DNA of 32,993 bases from Desulfobacterales bacterium (GTDB lineage Bacteria > Desulfobacterota > Desulfobacteria > Desulfobacterales > C00003060). The translations under genes and the position numbers were made by a program. Positions 23,823 through 32,159 of this stretch are shown here, piece after piece. Position 1 is the first letter of the stretch. Each line of letters begins with the position of its first letter. The stretch lies in NCBI GenBank assembly GCA_023129535.1, contig JAGMBW010000064.1:1-32993 (forward strand). The letters run 5' to 3'. Under the pieces are notes generated by a model. The model saw nothing but the letters and a program-made list of their open reading frames with translations, was not told the DNA's origin and did not search any database.

Positions 23823-24299
23823 ATGCCCCAGGCACGTTTAAAAAAGATCCTTTCGGTTTTTGAGGGGAAAAAAGGCGGATTAATCTCCATCCTCCAGAGG
23901 GTCCAGGAGGAGTTTGGCTATTTGCCGGAGGAGGCCCTGGGGGAGATTGCCGACTTTCTCAGGATTCCAGCAAGTGAGGTCTTCAGCGTCGCCACCTTCT
24001 ATGCCCACTTCTATTTGACACGCCGCGGAGATCATCTTGTGAGAGTTTGCCAGGGGACCGCCTGCCATGTGCGTGGCGCCCGAGACATCCTTGAAACGGC
24101 TCAACATTGCCTGGGCATTAAGACCGGCCAGACGACTGAGGACTACAAGTATAGCCTTGAGCGGGTTGCATGCTTAGGCTCATGTGCTTTGGCTCCGATT
24201 ATGGTGGTCGATGATACGGTTTATCCACAGGTCACTACGAAGAAGGTCCTTGAAATTCTGACCAACAATAAAGATGACGCAGAGAAAAAAGAAGGATAA
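23823..24299 (+). CDS. nuoE: NuoE/HylC-like [2Fe-2S] subunit of NAD-linked formate dehydrogenase
   Basis: 158 residues, GAGG upstream. The thioredoxin-like [2Fe-2S] domain has Cys76, Cys81, Cys117 and Cys121 (CQGTACHVRG, CLGSCALAP), preceded by the usual helical N-terminal bundle with LQRVQEEFGYLPEEAL. The stop and the next start overlap as TAATG. With the following NuoF-like protein it forms the diaphorase part that exchanges electrons with NAD(H). The formate dehydrogenase downstream and the absence of membrane Nuo genes point to a soluble formate dehydrogenase or bifurcating complex rather than complex I. The name nuoE is used for similarity only. Confidence 0.93.
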   Translation: MPQARLKKILSVFEGKKGGLISILQRVQEEFGYLPEEALGEIADFLRIPASEVFSVATFYAHFYLTRRGDHLVRVCQGTACHVRGARDILETAQHCLGIKTGQTTEDYKYSLERVACLGSCALAPIMVVDDTVYPQVTTKKVLEILTNNKDDAEKKEG

Positions 24300-26197
24300 T
24301 GCCACCACGTTACAAGGGGAAAATAGAGACTCCTGAAAGTTTAGAGCGTCTGAAGGAATCGATCCTTGTTCAAGAGAAGCCAGACAGGAAGACCGTTGTC
24401 GTTTGTTGTGGGACAGGCTGTCTGGCGTCTGGAAGCCAGGATGTGAAGGAAGCCTTTGAAAAGGAGATCAGAGCGCAAGAGCCTGATGAGGATATCATTG
24501 TCAAGAAGACTGGCTGTCGTGGTTTTTGCGAATCCGGCCCTATTGTGGTTGTTGGGCCCGAAAATACATTTTACCATAGTGTAGCCAAAGAGGACGTTCC
24601 GGAAATAGTCTCTGAGACCTTACTCAAAGGTTACACCGTTGAAAGGCTTCTCTACGAAGATACCACCACGGGTGAAAAGTGCGTTCATGAGGCTGACATT
24701 CCTTTCTATAAGAAACAGGCGAGAGTTGTGCTCAGGAATTGCGGTCATATTGACCCCACCAGCATCGAAGACTACATAAGGGTTGGTGGCTATCAGGCGT
24801 TGGCAACAACTATTTCCAAATTTAGTCCCGAGGAAGTGATTGACTGCATAAAGGACTCAGGCCTTCGGGGTCGGGGTGGTGCGGGCTTTCCGACTGGACT
24901 CAAGTGGGAGTCGTCGCGCAATGCCCCTGGTGAGGAAAAATATATCATTTGCAATGGCGATGAAGGGGATCCTGGAGCCTTCATGGACCGCAGCGTGATG
25001 GAGGGCGATCCTCACAGTGTGATCGAAGGGATGATCATTGCAGGCTATGCAGTAGGGGCCCGCAAGGGGATCATATATGTGCGGGCAGAATACCCCCTTG
25101 CTGTTCGACACCTGGCCTCAGCTATTGCCCAGGCCACCGACCTGGGACTGCTGGGCCGAGATATTATGGGAAGCGGTTTTGATTTTGAGATTGAGATCGT
25201 GAAAGGTACAGGGGCCTTTGTCTGCGGTGAATCGACGGCCTTAGTCATGTCGATTGAAGGCAAACGTGGCTTTCCAAAGCCGCTCCCGCGACCCAACACC
25301 AGCATCGTCGGGCTCTGGGGCATGCCAACTGTGTTGAACAATGTGGAGACCTTTGCCTGTGTTCCGGCTATTATACTTCAGGGTGCAAGCTGGTTCAGCA
25401 GCATAGGCACGGAAAAGAGTAAAGGAACAAAGGTCTTTGCCCTGTCCGGAAACGTGAAAAACACTGGTCTTGTGGAAGTTCCCATGGGAACCACCTTGCG
25501 AGAGATCATATTTGATATTGGTGGCGGGATCAGAGGAGACAGGAAATTCAAAGCTGTGCAAACCGGTGGCCCCTCTGGTGGGTGTATTCCTGAGCATTTT
25601 TTGGACCTTCCCGTGGACTACGAGTCCTTGGCAAAAGTGGGCTCCATCATGGGTTCCGGGGGAATGCTTGTGATGGATGAGAACACCTGTATGGTGAATA
25701 TGGCACGCTATTTTCTCGATTTTGCCCAAAATGAATCTTGTGGCCAGTGCACGTTGTGCAAGTTGGGAACGAGACAGATGTATGAAATACTTTACGATAT
25801 AACTAAAGGAGAGGGCAGACCCGATGATATTGAGATCCTGCTGGAGCTGGCCGAGGCCGTGAGGGCAGGCTCCATATGCGGCCTGGGGCAAACCGTCCCT
25901 AATCCTGTCATTTCTACGATCAGGTATTTCCGGGAGGAATACGAGGAACACATCCACGAGAAGCGCTGTCGGGCCCTTGTGTGCAGGGCTCTGATCTCTT
26001 ACCGTATCAAGGAGTATAAGTGTAAGGCCTGCATGCTCTGCCTGAAGGCCTGCCCTGTTGGTGCCATTATTGGCGCTAAATGGCAGGTCCACGAAATCGA
26101 TCAGAGCAAGTGCATCAAGTGTGGCACCTGTATGGAGGTGTGTCCTCCAAGGTTCAATGCGATAGAATGCGTTTCAGGACGGGTCATTGATCATTGA
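24299..26197 (+). CDS. nuoF: NuoF/HylB-like NADH-binding flavoprotein subunit
   Basis: 632 residues. Domains in order: a thioredoxin-like [2Fe-2S] domain (about 30-120; CCGTGCLASG, GCRGFCESGP); the FMN/NADH domain with GLRGRGGAGFPTGLKW and NGDEGDPGAFMDR; an SLBB-like region; the [4Fe-4S] motif ESCGQCTLCKLG with SICGLGQ; and a C-terminal two-cluster ferredoxin (CKACMLCLKACPVG, CIKCGTCMEVCPP). This five-part build is that of soluble hydrogenase or formate dehydrogenase diaphorases, including electron-bifurcating ones, and differs from complex I NuoF. It should oxidise or reduce NAD(H) with NuoE and pass electrons to the fdhA product or to ferredoxin. Whether it bifurcates cannot be told from sequence alone. 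Confidence 0.94.
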   Translation: MPPRYKGKIETPESLERLKESILVQEKPDRKTVVVCCGTGCLASGSQDVKEAFEKEIRAQEPDEDIIVKKTGCRGFCESGPIVVVGPENTFYHSVAKEDVPEIVSETLLKGYTVERLLYEDTTTGEKCVHEADIPFYKKQARVVLRNCGHIDPTSIEDYIRVGGYQALATTISKFSPEEVIDCIKDSGLRGRGGAGFPTGLKWESSRNAPGEEKYIICNGDEGDPGAFMDRSVMEGDPHSVIEGMIIAGYAVGARKGIIYVRAEYPLAVRHLASAIAQATDLGLLGRDIMGSGFDFEIEIVKGTGAFVCGESTALVMSIEGKRGFPKPLPRPNTSIVGLWGMPTVLNNVETFACVPAIILQGASWFSSIGTEKSKGTKVFALSGNVKNTGLVEVPMGTTLREIIFDIGGGIRGDRKFKAVQTGGPSGGCIPEHFLDLPVDYESLAKVGSIMGSGGMLVMDENTCMVNMARYFLDFAQNESCGQCTLCKLGTRQMYEILYDITKGEGRPDDIEILLELAEAVRAGSICGLGQTVPNPVISTIRYFREEYEEHIHEKRCRALVCRALISYRIKEYKCKACMLCLKACPVGAIIGAKWQVHEIDQSKCIKCGTCMEVCPPRFNAIECVSGRVIDH

Positions 26198-26471
26198 TCA
26201 TCTATCATTGATCATTGATCATTGAGCAATGAGCAGTGACTAACTCTAGTTTGTCACATTTGTTTCTTTTGTATGTACCGCAGAGCTTTAGCGCTGCCAT
26301 TCAATGTACAATGCACGGCTGAAGCCCTGCGCTACCTGATATTCTGCGGCCGGGGATTAGATGTGACGAAGTAGAGCAATGACTAGCCAAGAATATCTCA
26401 GAATGAAATTGTAAGAATTTAATGTCCAATAACTGAAGTGCAAATGACCAATGACTATTGATAAATGATAA
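26198..26471. repeat. nuoF-fdhA gap: GATCATT and ATAAATG heptamers, small hairpins
   Basis: GATCATT-type units follow the nuoF stop (26188-26235). In the middle, two small hairpins appear: GCAGAGC-TTTA-GCGCTGC (26280-26297, one mismatch) and GGCT-GA-AGCC (26317-26326). The gap ends in three ATAAATG units (26461-26481), which contain the fdhA start. No gene is seen. Confidence 0.75.
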
Positions 26472-29276
26472 ATGATAAATGATATTTCCCTAACCATAAA
26501 CGGCATAGAAGTAAAGGCCCCACAAGGCGCTACCATCCTGGAGGCAGCCCGGGGTGCGGGGATCTATATTCCGACATTGTGCTATTGTCCGGGCCTAACC
26601 TCAGAGGGGACGTGCCGTATATGCCTGGTTAAGATTGAAAACAAGAAAAAGCTTCATCCTGCCTGCCGCACCCCCGTGGAAGAGGGGATGGTGGTTATTA
26701 CGGATGACGCAGAAATTGAGCGAGTTCGGCGCGTGACCCTTGAACTTATCCTGAGCGATCACGACTTCAACTGTCTCCTTTGCCCCAAAAGCGGCAGATG
26801 TCGGCTGCAGGAACTGGTAAACCGCATTGGTTTTGACGAGCGACGCCTCAATCGTCTGAATCGCGTGGCCAAAGAGCTTCCTGTTGATACCAGCAATCCC
26901 TTTTTTGATTTCAATCCCAACAAGTGCATCCAGTGCGGCATATGCATTCGAACCTGCCACGAAATTGTCGGCGTTCACGCCATTGACATGGGATATCGGG
27001 GTTATGACCTTAAGGTAACCACTTTTGGTGACAAGCCTTTTAAGGAATCGGTTTGCGTCTCGTGTGGGGAATGCGTTGAGCGTTGTCCGGTAGCGGCCTT
27101 GATACCCAAGAAAGTGGAATATCCAACCCGGGAAGTGAAGACCACTTGCGTATACTGCGGTGTGGGCTGCGGGCTGTACCTGGGTGTGCGTGGAAACAAC
27201 ATTGTTAAGGCCAGAGGCGATAGTGAAAACCCTGTCAACCGGGGAGAACTTTGTGTTCGAGGCCGTTTTGGTTATAAATTCATTCATAGCCGTGATCGGC
27301 TATCTTCGCCCCTTGTGCGCGCGTACGATCCCCTTGAACGGATAGCGCACGGCATTGATGAGACAGGAGAGGGAGGCAAGCCGGTAATAGCGCCCCTTGT
27401 CAAACGGGAAGGAAAGTTTGTAGAGGTCAACTGGGATCAGGCGATCAGGTATGTGGCCAGCACTCTGGTCCATTACAAGGGAGACCAGTTTGCGGCCATC
27501 TCTTCTGCCAAGTGCACCAATGAAGAGAACTACCTCTTTCAAAAGCTTGTCAGGGCGGTCATGGGGACTAACAACATCGACCACTGCGCGCGTCTGTGCC
27601 ACTCACCTACGCTAATCGGTCTGGCTGCCAGCCTCGGTAGCGGCGCCATGACAAACGCCATTTCTGAGATTGGAAAGGCAGCTTCTATCTTTGTCATAGG
27701 GAGCAATACAACAGCCACTCATCCTATTATAGGGAGAGACATTAACCGCGCAGTACAAAAGGGCGCAAAGCTCATCGTGGCCGATCCAAGGGAAACGATG
27801 CTTTGCCGGATAGCCGATGTCTGGCTCAGGCATCACCCCGGAACCGATGTGGCCTTGTTGAACGCAATGGCCAGAGTCATTATTGAAGAGGGACTACTCG
27901 ATGCCTCATTTATTGAAGAACGATGCGAGGGCCTTGAAGCCTTCGAGGCTTCGGTCATGGAATGGGATCTCTCCCGGGCCGAGGAAGTCACCGGTGTCAC
28001 TGCCAGGGAGATTGCCGAAGCCGCCAGAATTTATGCATCCATTTCGCCGGCAACCATCCTTTATGCCATGGGAATTACGCAGCACTCCCATGGCACCGAT
28101 AATGTGAAAGCCGTGGCCAACCTGGCGCTCCTTACAGGCAATATTGGCAAACCTTCAACAGGGGTGAACCCTTTAAGAGGTCAGAACAATGTTCAGGGTG
28201 CGTGTGACATGGGGGCCCTGCCCGATGTGTTTCCGGGCTACCAAAAGGTTGAGGATTCAAAGATACGGAAAAAATTTGAAAAGGCGTGGGGTTGCCAGTT
28301 GAATCCCTCACCCGGGCTGACTCTGACGGAACTCTTTGAGGCTGCCTATGCAGGCAAGGTGAAGGCCCTCTATCTCATGGGTGAGAATCCCGTGCTCACA
28401 GAAGCTGATACTAACTTCACCGAAGAAGCAATCTCACACCTGGAACTGCTCGTGGTACAGGATATCTTTCTCACCGAGACAGCGCAACTGGCTGATGTAG
28501 TTCTGCCAGCGGCCAGTTTTGCTGAAAAAGAGGGGACCTTCACAAACACCGAACGGCGCGTACAGCGGGTGCGTAAAGCGATAGAGCCTGTGGGCAACAC
28601 CCGTCCTGACTGGATGATCATCCGCGACATCGCTCAGAACATGGGGGCGAGAGGGTTTGACTTTAACAGCCCTGAAGAGATCATGGAGGAAATACGGACC
28701 TTGACCCCGAGTTATGCTGGTATCACATATGAACGGATCGATGCGGTTGGCCTCCAGTGGCCCTGCCCTGATACAGAACACCCCGGAACATCGTATCTTT
28801 ACGCTGAAAAATTCAACACACCGAGTGGTCGGGGACAATTTACGCCTATATCGTACTCTCCCCCAGCAGAGGTGACCAGCCATGAGTACCCTTTGATCCT
28901 GACCACAAGGCGCAGTATTTTTCACTTCCACAGCACCCTGTCGCGGAAAGTAGCCGGACTGAATGTCTTGCGCGGCGAAGAACAGGTGGAGATAAATCCT
29001 GTTGATGCGGCTGCCCTGGAGATTGAGGACGGTGAAACGGTAAAAGTAATGTCCCGGCGCGGGACTGTGAGGGCCAAGGCAAAGATCTCAAAGATTACCC
29101 CACCAGGTCTTGTCTCCATGACCTTTCATTACACTGAGACCCGGACCAACGTTCTGACAAATAGAGCTTTTGACCCGGTCGCTAAGATACCCGAGTTTAA
29201 GGTCTGCGCGGTCAAGATCGAGCGAGAAATCGATTACGGTGCCGAATATTGGGGATGGGGAACTGGTAAGGATTGA
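26472..29276 (+). CDS. fdhA: Formate dehydrogenase catalytic subunit with NuoG-like N-terminus (cysteine type)
   Basis: 934 residues. Order: a plant-type [2Fe-2S] domain (Cys37, Cys48, Cys51, Cys65); a His-Cys [4Fe-4S] motif (HDFNCLLCPKSGRC); two ferredoxin clusters (CIQCGICIRTC, CVSCGECVERC); the molybdopterin-domain [4Fe-4S] (CVYCGVGC...ELCVRG); and the large Mo/W-bisMGD domain. Cys376 in HCARLCHSP occupies the metal-ligand site that is selenocysteine in many homologues, so this enzyme is the Cys form although the organism appears to make selenoproteins. It oxidises formate to CO2 or does the reverse, with NuoEF-like partners linking it to NAD(H). The ATG at 26472 lies in a heptamer array and has no clear ribosome site. 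There is no Tat signal, so it is cytoplasmic. Confidence 0.93.
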   Translation: MINDISLTINGIEVKAPQGATILEAARGAGIYIPTLCYCPGLTSEGTCRICLVKIENKKKLHPACRTPVEEGMVVITDDAEIERVRRVTLELILSDHDFNCLLCPKSGRCRLQELVNRIGFDERRLNRLNRVAKELPVDTSNPFFDFNPNKCIQCGICIRTCHEIVGVHAIDMGYRGYDLKVTTFGDKPFKESVCVSCGECVERCPVAALIPKKVEYPTREVKTTCVYCGVGCGLYLGVRGNNIVKARGDSENPVNRGELCVRGRFGYKFIHSRDRLSSPLVRAYDPLERIAHGIDETGEGGKPVIAPLVKREGKFVEVNWDQAIRYVASTLVHYKGDQFAAISSAKCTNEENYLFQKLVRAVMGTNNIDHCARLCHSPTLIGLAASLGSGAMTNAISEIGKAASIFVIGSNTTATHPIIGRDINRAVQKGAKLIVADPRETMLCRIADVWLRHHPGTDVALLNAMARVIIEEGLLDASFIEERCEGLEAFEASVMEWDLSRAEEVTGVTAREIAEAARIYASISPATILYAMGITQHSHGTDNVKAVANLALLTGNIGKPSTGVNPLRGQNNVQGACDMGALPDVFPGYQKVEDSKIRKKFEKAWGCQLNPSPGLTLTELFEAAYAGKVKALYLMGENPVLTEADTNFTEEAISHLELLVVQDIFLTETAQLADVVLPAASFAEKEGTFTNTERRVQRVRKAIEPVGNTRPDWMIIRDIAQNMGARGFDFNSPEEIMEEIRTLTPSYAGITYERIDAVGLQWPCPDTEHPGTSYLYAEKFNTPSGRGQFTPISYSPPAEVTSHEYPLILTTRRSIFHFHSTLSRKVAGLNVLRGEEQVEINPVDAAALEIEDGETVKVMSRRGTVRAKAKISKITPPGLVSMTFHYTETRTNVLTNRAFDPVAKIPEFKVCAVKIEREIDYGAEYWGWGTGKD

Positions 29277-29418
29277 TGATTGACGATCCCTGGATTGATG
29301 ATTGATGATTGACTCGGGATTGATGATTTATGATTGACGATTGATGATTGAAAACAAAGAACAATCAACAATCAACAATCAACAATCGACAATCCAAAGG
29401 CAATCGACAATCCAAAGG
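29277..29418. repeat. GATTGAT / CAATCAA heptamers and a doubled 18-mer before pabB
   Basis: GATTGAT-type units (about 29272-29350) face CAATCAA-type units (about 29361-29390), forming inverted arms. Two perfect copies of CAATCGACAATCCAAAGG follow at 29383-29400 and 29401-29418, ending 2 bases before the pabB ATG. Confidence 0.85.
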
Positions 29419-29420
29419 CA

Positions 29421-30674
29421 ATGCAGAAAACAAGCTTGAGAATCGATGCCGATCCCTGTCAGGTCTTCAGCGCGGTCTGTCATCAGCCGGGCGCTATTTT
29501 GTTGGAAACCCAGAAACCCTCCTTTGCCGACCGGCATTCCTTTATTGCCTGGGAACCAGCTATGGTCTTCAGGGGAGATATTCGGGACCTCAACAAGGAT
29601 GAGTTTTTTTCTTTTATATCATTAAATGCACAACGCTATTTTGTAGCAGGCTATATTGGGTACGAGGCCTGCCAGTGGATAGAAAATCTCCCCTCTGCGG
29701 GCAGCAAGGACACACCTAATCCCCATGTCTACCTTGGGGCGTATCCTCAATTCTTAGTATTTGATCACATCCAAAAGAACTGGTCCTGCTGGTACAAAGA
29801 CACACCCATTGCCCTTCCCAGGACTCACAGTAAAAGGCGTCAAGGCGGGTCGAGTAAAATGATCGGCTTCAATCAGAGCAAGGCCGCCTATCTTGAAAAT
29901 GTTGGGCACGTGCTCGATCATATCAGGGCAGGAAATGTTTATCAGATCAACTACACCCAGAGGGTCTATTTTACTTACGCGGGAGACCTTTTTGACCTCT
30001 ACCTGCGCCTGAAGGAGATTCAACCTGTCTCTTATGCGGCCTTCATAAACATGGGAAGGGGCGCTGTTATTTCCGGAAGCCCTGAACTCTTCTTGCGCCT
30101 CAAACAAAACAAGATCTTGAGCAAACCCATGAAGGGAACCAGAAAAAGATCCAGGCATGCCAACATTGACAGAACGTTGAGGCAGGAACTGAAAAAGAGC
30201 GAAAAAGATCAGGCAGAAAACGTTATGATTGTGGACCTTATGAGAAATGATCTGGGACGCTTTTGTGAGTATGGTTCCGTAAAGGTTCCCAGGCTCTACG
30301 TCGTTGAGCAATATGACACCGTTTATCAAATGGTTTCTTATGTAAACGGAACAGTTAGAAGTGATGCGCAGTTCTCTGATATTATCCGCTCCGCTTTTCC
30401 GCCAGGCTCTATCACAGGGGCACCAAAGAAAAGGGCCATGGAAATCACTTATCAACTCGAACCACACCAGCGCGGGGTTTACTGTGGGGCGATTGGTTAT
30501 TTCTTTCAAGACACAATGGTTCTGAACGTAGCTATTCGAACCCTTGAACTCTGGGATAAACAGGGTGTCCTGGGAATTGGAGGGGGCATCGTGGCCGATT
30601 CAGATCCTGAACTGGAATATGAAGAAAGCATCATTAAGGCAAAAGCTTCAATGATGGCGCTGGGAATTGACTAA
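29421..30674 (+). CDS. pabB: Aminodeoxychorismate synthase component I
   Basis: 417 residues, a little short for the family because of a reduced N-terminal domain. It converts chorismate, with ammonia from a PabA partner, to 4-amino-4-deoxychorismate on the way to p-aminobenzoate and folate. The chorismate-binding core is present: YQINYTQR near residue 175, SGSPELFL, PMKGTRKR with the Lys typical of PabB (TrpE has Ala there), DLMRNDLGR, PPGSITGAPK, GVYCGAIGY and GIGGGIVADSDPELEYEE. A folate gene next to tetrahydrofolate-dependent C1 genes makes sense, but it may be on its own transcript. The start codon is the first ATG after the repeat; a TTG 15 bases further is an alternative. Confidence 0.9.
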   Translation: MQKTSLRIDADPCQVFSAVCHQPGAILLETQKPSFADRHSFIAWEPAMVFRGDIRDLNKDEFFSFISLNAQRYFVAGYIGYEACQWIENLPSAGSKDTPNPHVYLGAYPQFLVFDHIQKNWSCWYKDTPIALPRTHSKRRQGGSSKMIGFNQSKAAYLENVGHVLDHIRAGNVYQINYTQRVYFTYAGDLFDLYLRLKEIQPVSYAAFINMGRGAVISGSPELFLRLKQNKILSKPMKGTRKRSRHANIDRTLRQELKKSEKDQAENVMIVDLMRNDLGRFCEYGSVKVPRLYVVEQYDTVYQMVSYVNGTVRSDAQFSDIIRSAFPPGSITGAPKKRAMEITYQLEPHQRGVYCGAIGYFFQDTMVLNVAIRTLELWDKQGVLGIGGGIVADSDPELEYEESIIKAKASMMALGID

Positions 30675-30785
30675 TCTCCCGCGCACGATCCATCAATTTT
30701 TTGGTTTCCGTCCGTCATTGGCCTTGACACGCCCCTTTTGGTAACGCATAATTCCGCCAAATTTTAGGTCCAGGAATTGTAACTC

Positions 30786-30976
30786 CTCAATAAGCCCGGG
30801 TAGTTCGTTGACACTGACGTTTGCTGTCATTGCGAGGAGCGAAGCGACGTGGCAATCTCATGGCCTGGAGCCCGCCCTGTCGCGACACAAGCTGGATAAT
30901 CCCACGCAAAGAAAAAAGCTGGTCTGGGCCAGGGATTGCTTCGCTCTGCTCGCAATGACTGTAACCCGGACTTATT
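30786..30976. mobile_element. MITE/REP-like palindromic element, copy 2
   Basis: The outer arms CTCAATAAGCCCGGG (30786-30800) and CCCGGACTTATT (30965-30976) and the inner arms GTCATTGCGAGGAGCGAAGC (from 30826) and GCTCTGCTCGCAATGAC (to 30959) match the build of the element at 8692-8839. The middle differs, holding a unique stretch near 30860-30930. Confidence 0.62.
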
Positions 30977-31098
30977 CACAACTTACATTTATTTTTCCAT
31001 TCGCCAGGTTCAAAACCTTCGCCTTTCAGGCGAAAAGCTTTAGCAAGTTTAGGTTCATATTGTAAGAGGTATAAGAAGCCGGAGTGTTTGCCACTGCC

Positions 31099-31180
31099 GA
31101 AAATCCCCCTAAATCCCCCTTTGGTAAAGGGGGACTTTCTTGGCTCCCCCCTTTGGTAAAGGGGGGTTGGGGGGGATTTT
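31099..31180. repeat. G/C-run palindrome AATCCCCCT...AGGGGGATT
   Basis: Two CCCCCTTTGGTAAAGGGGG hairpins lie in tandem, flanked by AAATCCCCCTAAATCCCCCT and GGTTGGGGGGGATTTTT. It is the same type as the repeat in the cooC tail (10117-10230). The T-run at the end could permit transcription termination. Confidence 0.75.
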
Positions 31181-31222
31181 TGAATGTTCGGGAAAGGTGC
31201 TCCAATGTCTCAGACGATTAAT

Positions 31223-31284
31223 CGGCTTCAGCCGAAATGACCGACTTTCAGTCGTAATTTAAATCTACCTGCTTTAGCAGGTAG
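31223..31284. repeat. Three consecutive small hairpins with CTTYAG-like cores
   Basis: CGGC-TTCA-GCCG (31223-31234), CGAC-TTTCA-GTCG (31242-31254) and CTACCTGC-TTTA-GCAGGTAG (31265-31284) follow one another upstream of the phosphodiesterase gene. The stems differ but the loop regions are alike. Confidence 0.75.
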
Positions 31285-31315
31285 TCGTTTAATAGATTGG
31301 AGTAATGAAGTCAAA

Positions 31316-31990
31316 ATGATGATTATGGGGCATCGCGGGGCTGCGGCTTTAGAGCCTGAAAACACCCTGCTTTCAATTGCGCGGGCCATGGAGATTGGAG
31401 TTGACGCTGTGGAGATCGATGTGCGCCTGAGCAAAGAGAAAGAGATAGTTGTAATACATGACGCTACCGTGGACCGGACCACCAATGGAACGGGGCCGGT
31501 AAGCAGTCACGCACTTAAGCAATTGAAAAGGCTTGATGCGGGCAAAGGTGAGACAATATCCACCCTTCAGGAGGTCATCGACCTGATTGGCAACAAGGTG
31601 AGGTTGGTCATTGAGTTGAAGGAAGAAGGGACAGAAACAAAAGTTGTGGAACTGATAAAGAGGAACAACCTTCACGAGAACGTCTACGTGATCTCTTTCT
31701 GGCACACGCTCGTCAAGTCCGTAAAAGAAATGGACAGTCGCATCAAAACTGGCGTACTCCTTGTGGGATGTCCTGTAGATGCTTGCATCGCTACCCAGGC
31801 ATCTGCAAATGCACTGGTGATGAAATACAGCTTCGTAAACAGGAAATTTGTGGAAAAAGCTCACAAGGAAGGCTTGAAGGTTTTCATATGGAATATTGAT
31901 GACCGACATCTCCTGAAGCCTTATGTCGATATGAACGTAGATGGAATCGGAAGCAATGACCCACGAGTACTGCTTGAGTACTTCAGGTAG
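31316..31990 (+). CDS. ugpQ: Glycerophosphodiester phosphodiesterase
   Basis: 224 residues. It hydrolyses glycerophosphodiesters to glycerol-3-phosphate and an alcohol. The GDPD signature is clear: GHRG with His6 and Arg7, PENT, metal ligands Glu33 and Asp35 in VEIDVRLSK, and His48 in VVIHDATVDRTTNG. Later strands include LVIELKEEG, and IWNIDD near the C-terminus. There is no signal peptide, so it is probably cytoplasmic. Two Met codons begin the gene (31316 and 31319), and the nearest GGAG is rather far upstream. It has no evident link to the C1 genes and is separated from them by repeats. A terminator-like GGACG...CGTCC stem lies at 32007-32026 downstream, but it is weak. Confidence 0.92.
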   Translation: MMIMGHRGAAALEPENTLLSIARAMEIGVDAVEIDVRLSKEKEIVVIHDATVDRTTNGTGPVSSHALKQLKRLDAGKGETISTLQEVIDLIGNKVRLVIELKEEGTETKVVELIKRNNLHENVYVISFWHTLVKSVKEMDSRIKTGVLLVGCPVDACIATQASANALVMKYSFVNRKFVEKAHKEGLKVFIWNIDDRHLLKPYVDMNVDGIGSNDPRVLLEYFR

Positions 31991-32159
31991 CGAGTAGAAA
32001 TAAGGGGGACGGAATATGGGACGTCCTTAAATAACTAAATAACTTGACATGAGCTTAAAGCGACTCGCTGGACTTCTGCCTGAAACTCAAACATCCTGTT
32101 ACGTTTACCCCGTTGAATGTAAAGCTATTCATGTGCGGCACATACCTGCACCTACCCAT

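Larger units (their letters stand above)
30675..31315. other. 641-base gene-free, repeat-rich region
   Basis: The only long ORF here (30808-31065) translates the MITE-like repeat and is not credible. The region holds, in order, the second MITE-like element, a TTCGCC-TTTCA-GGCGAA hairpin (31018-31034), a G/C-run palindrome (31099-31180) and a row of three small hairpins (31223-31284), which are listed separately where clear. Confidence 0.7.

Noticed and set aside
29348-29602. 84-aa ORF ahead of pabB
   Set aside because: It begins in the CAATCAA repeat and continues out of frame within pabB.
30808-31065. 85-aa ORF
   Set aside because: It translates the MITE-like palindrome, has no ribosome site and no recognisable protein feature.
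32007-32026. Terminator after the phosphodiesterase gene
   Set aside because: The 5-bp stem GGACG/CGTCC with a 10-base loop and no T-run is too weak to call.
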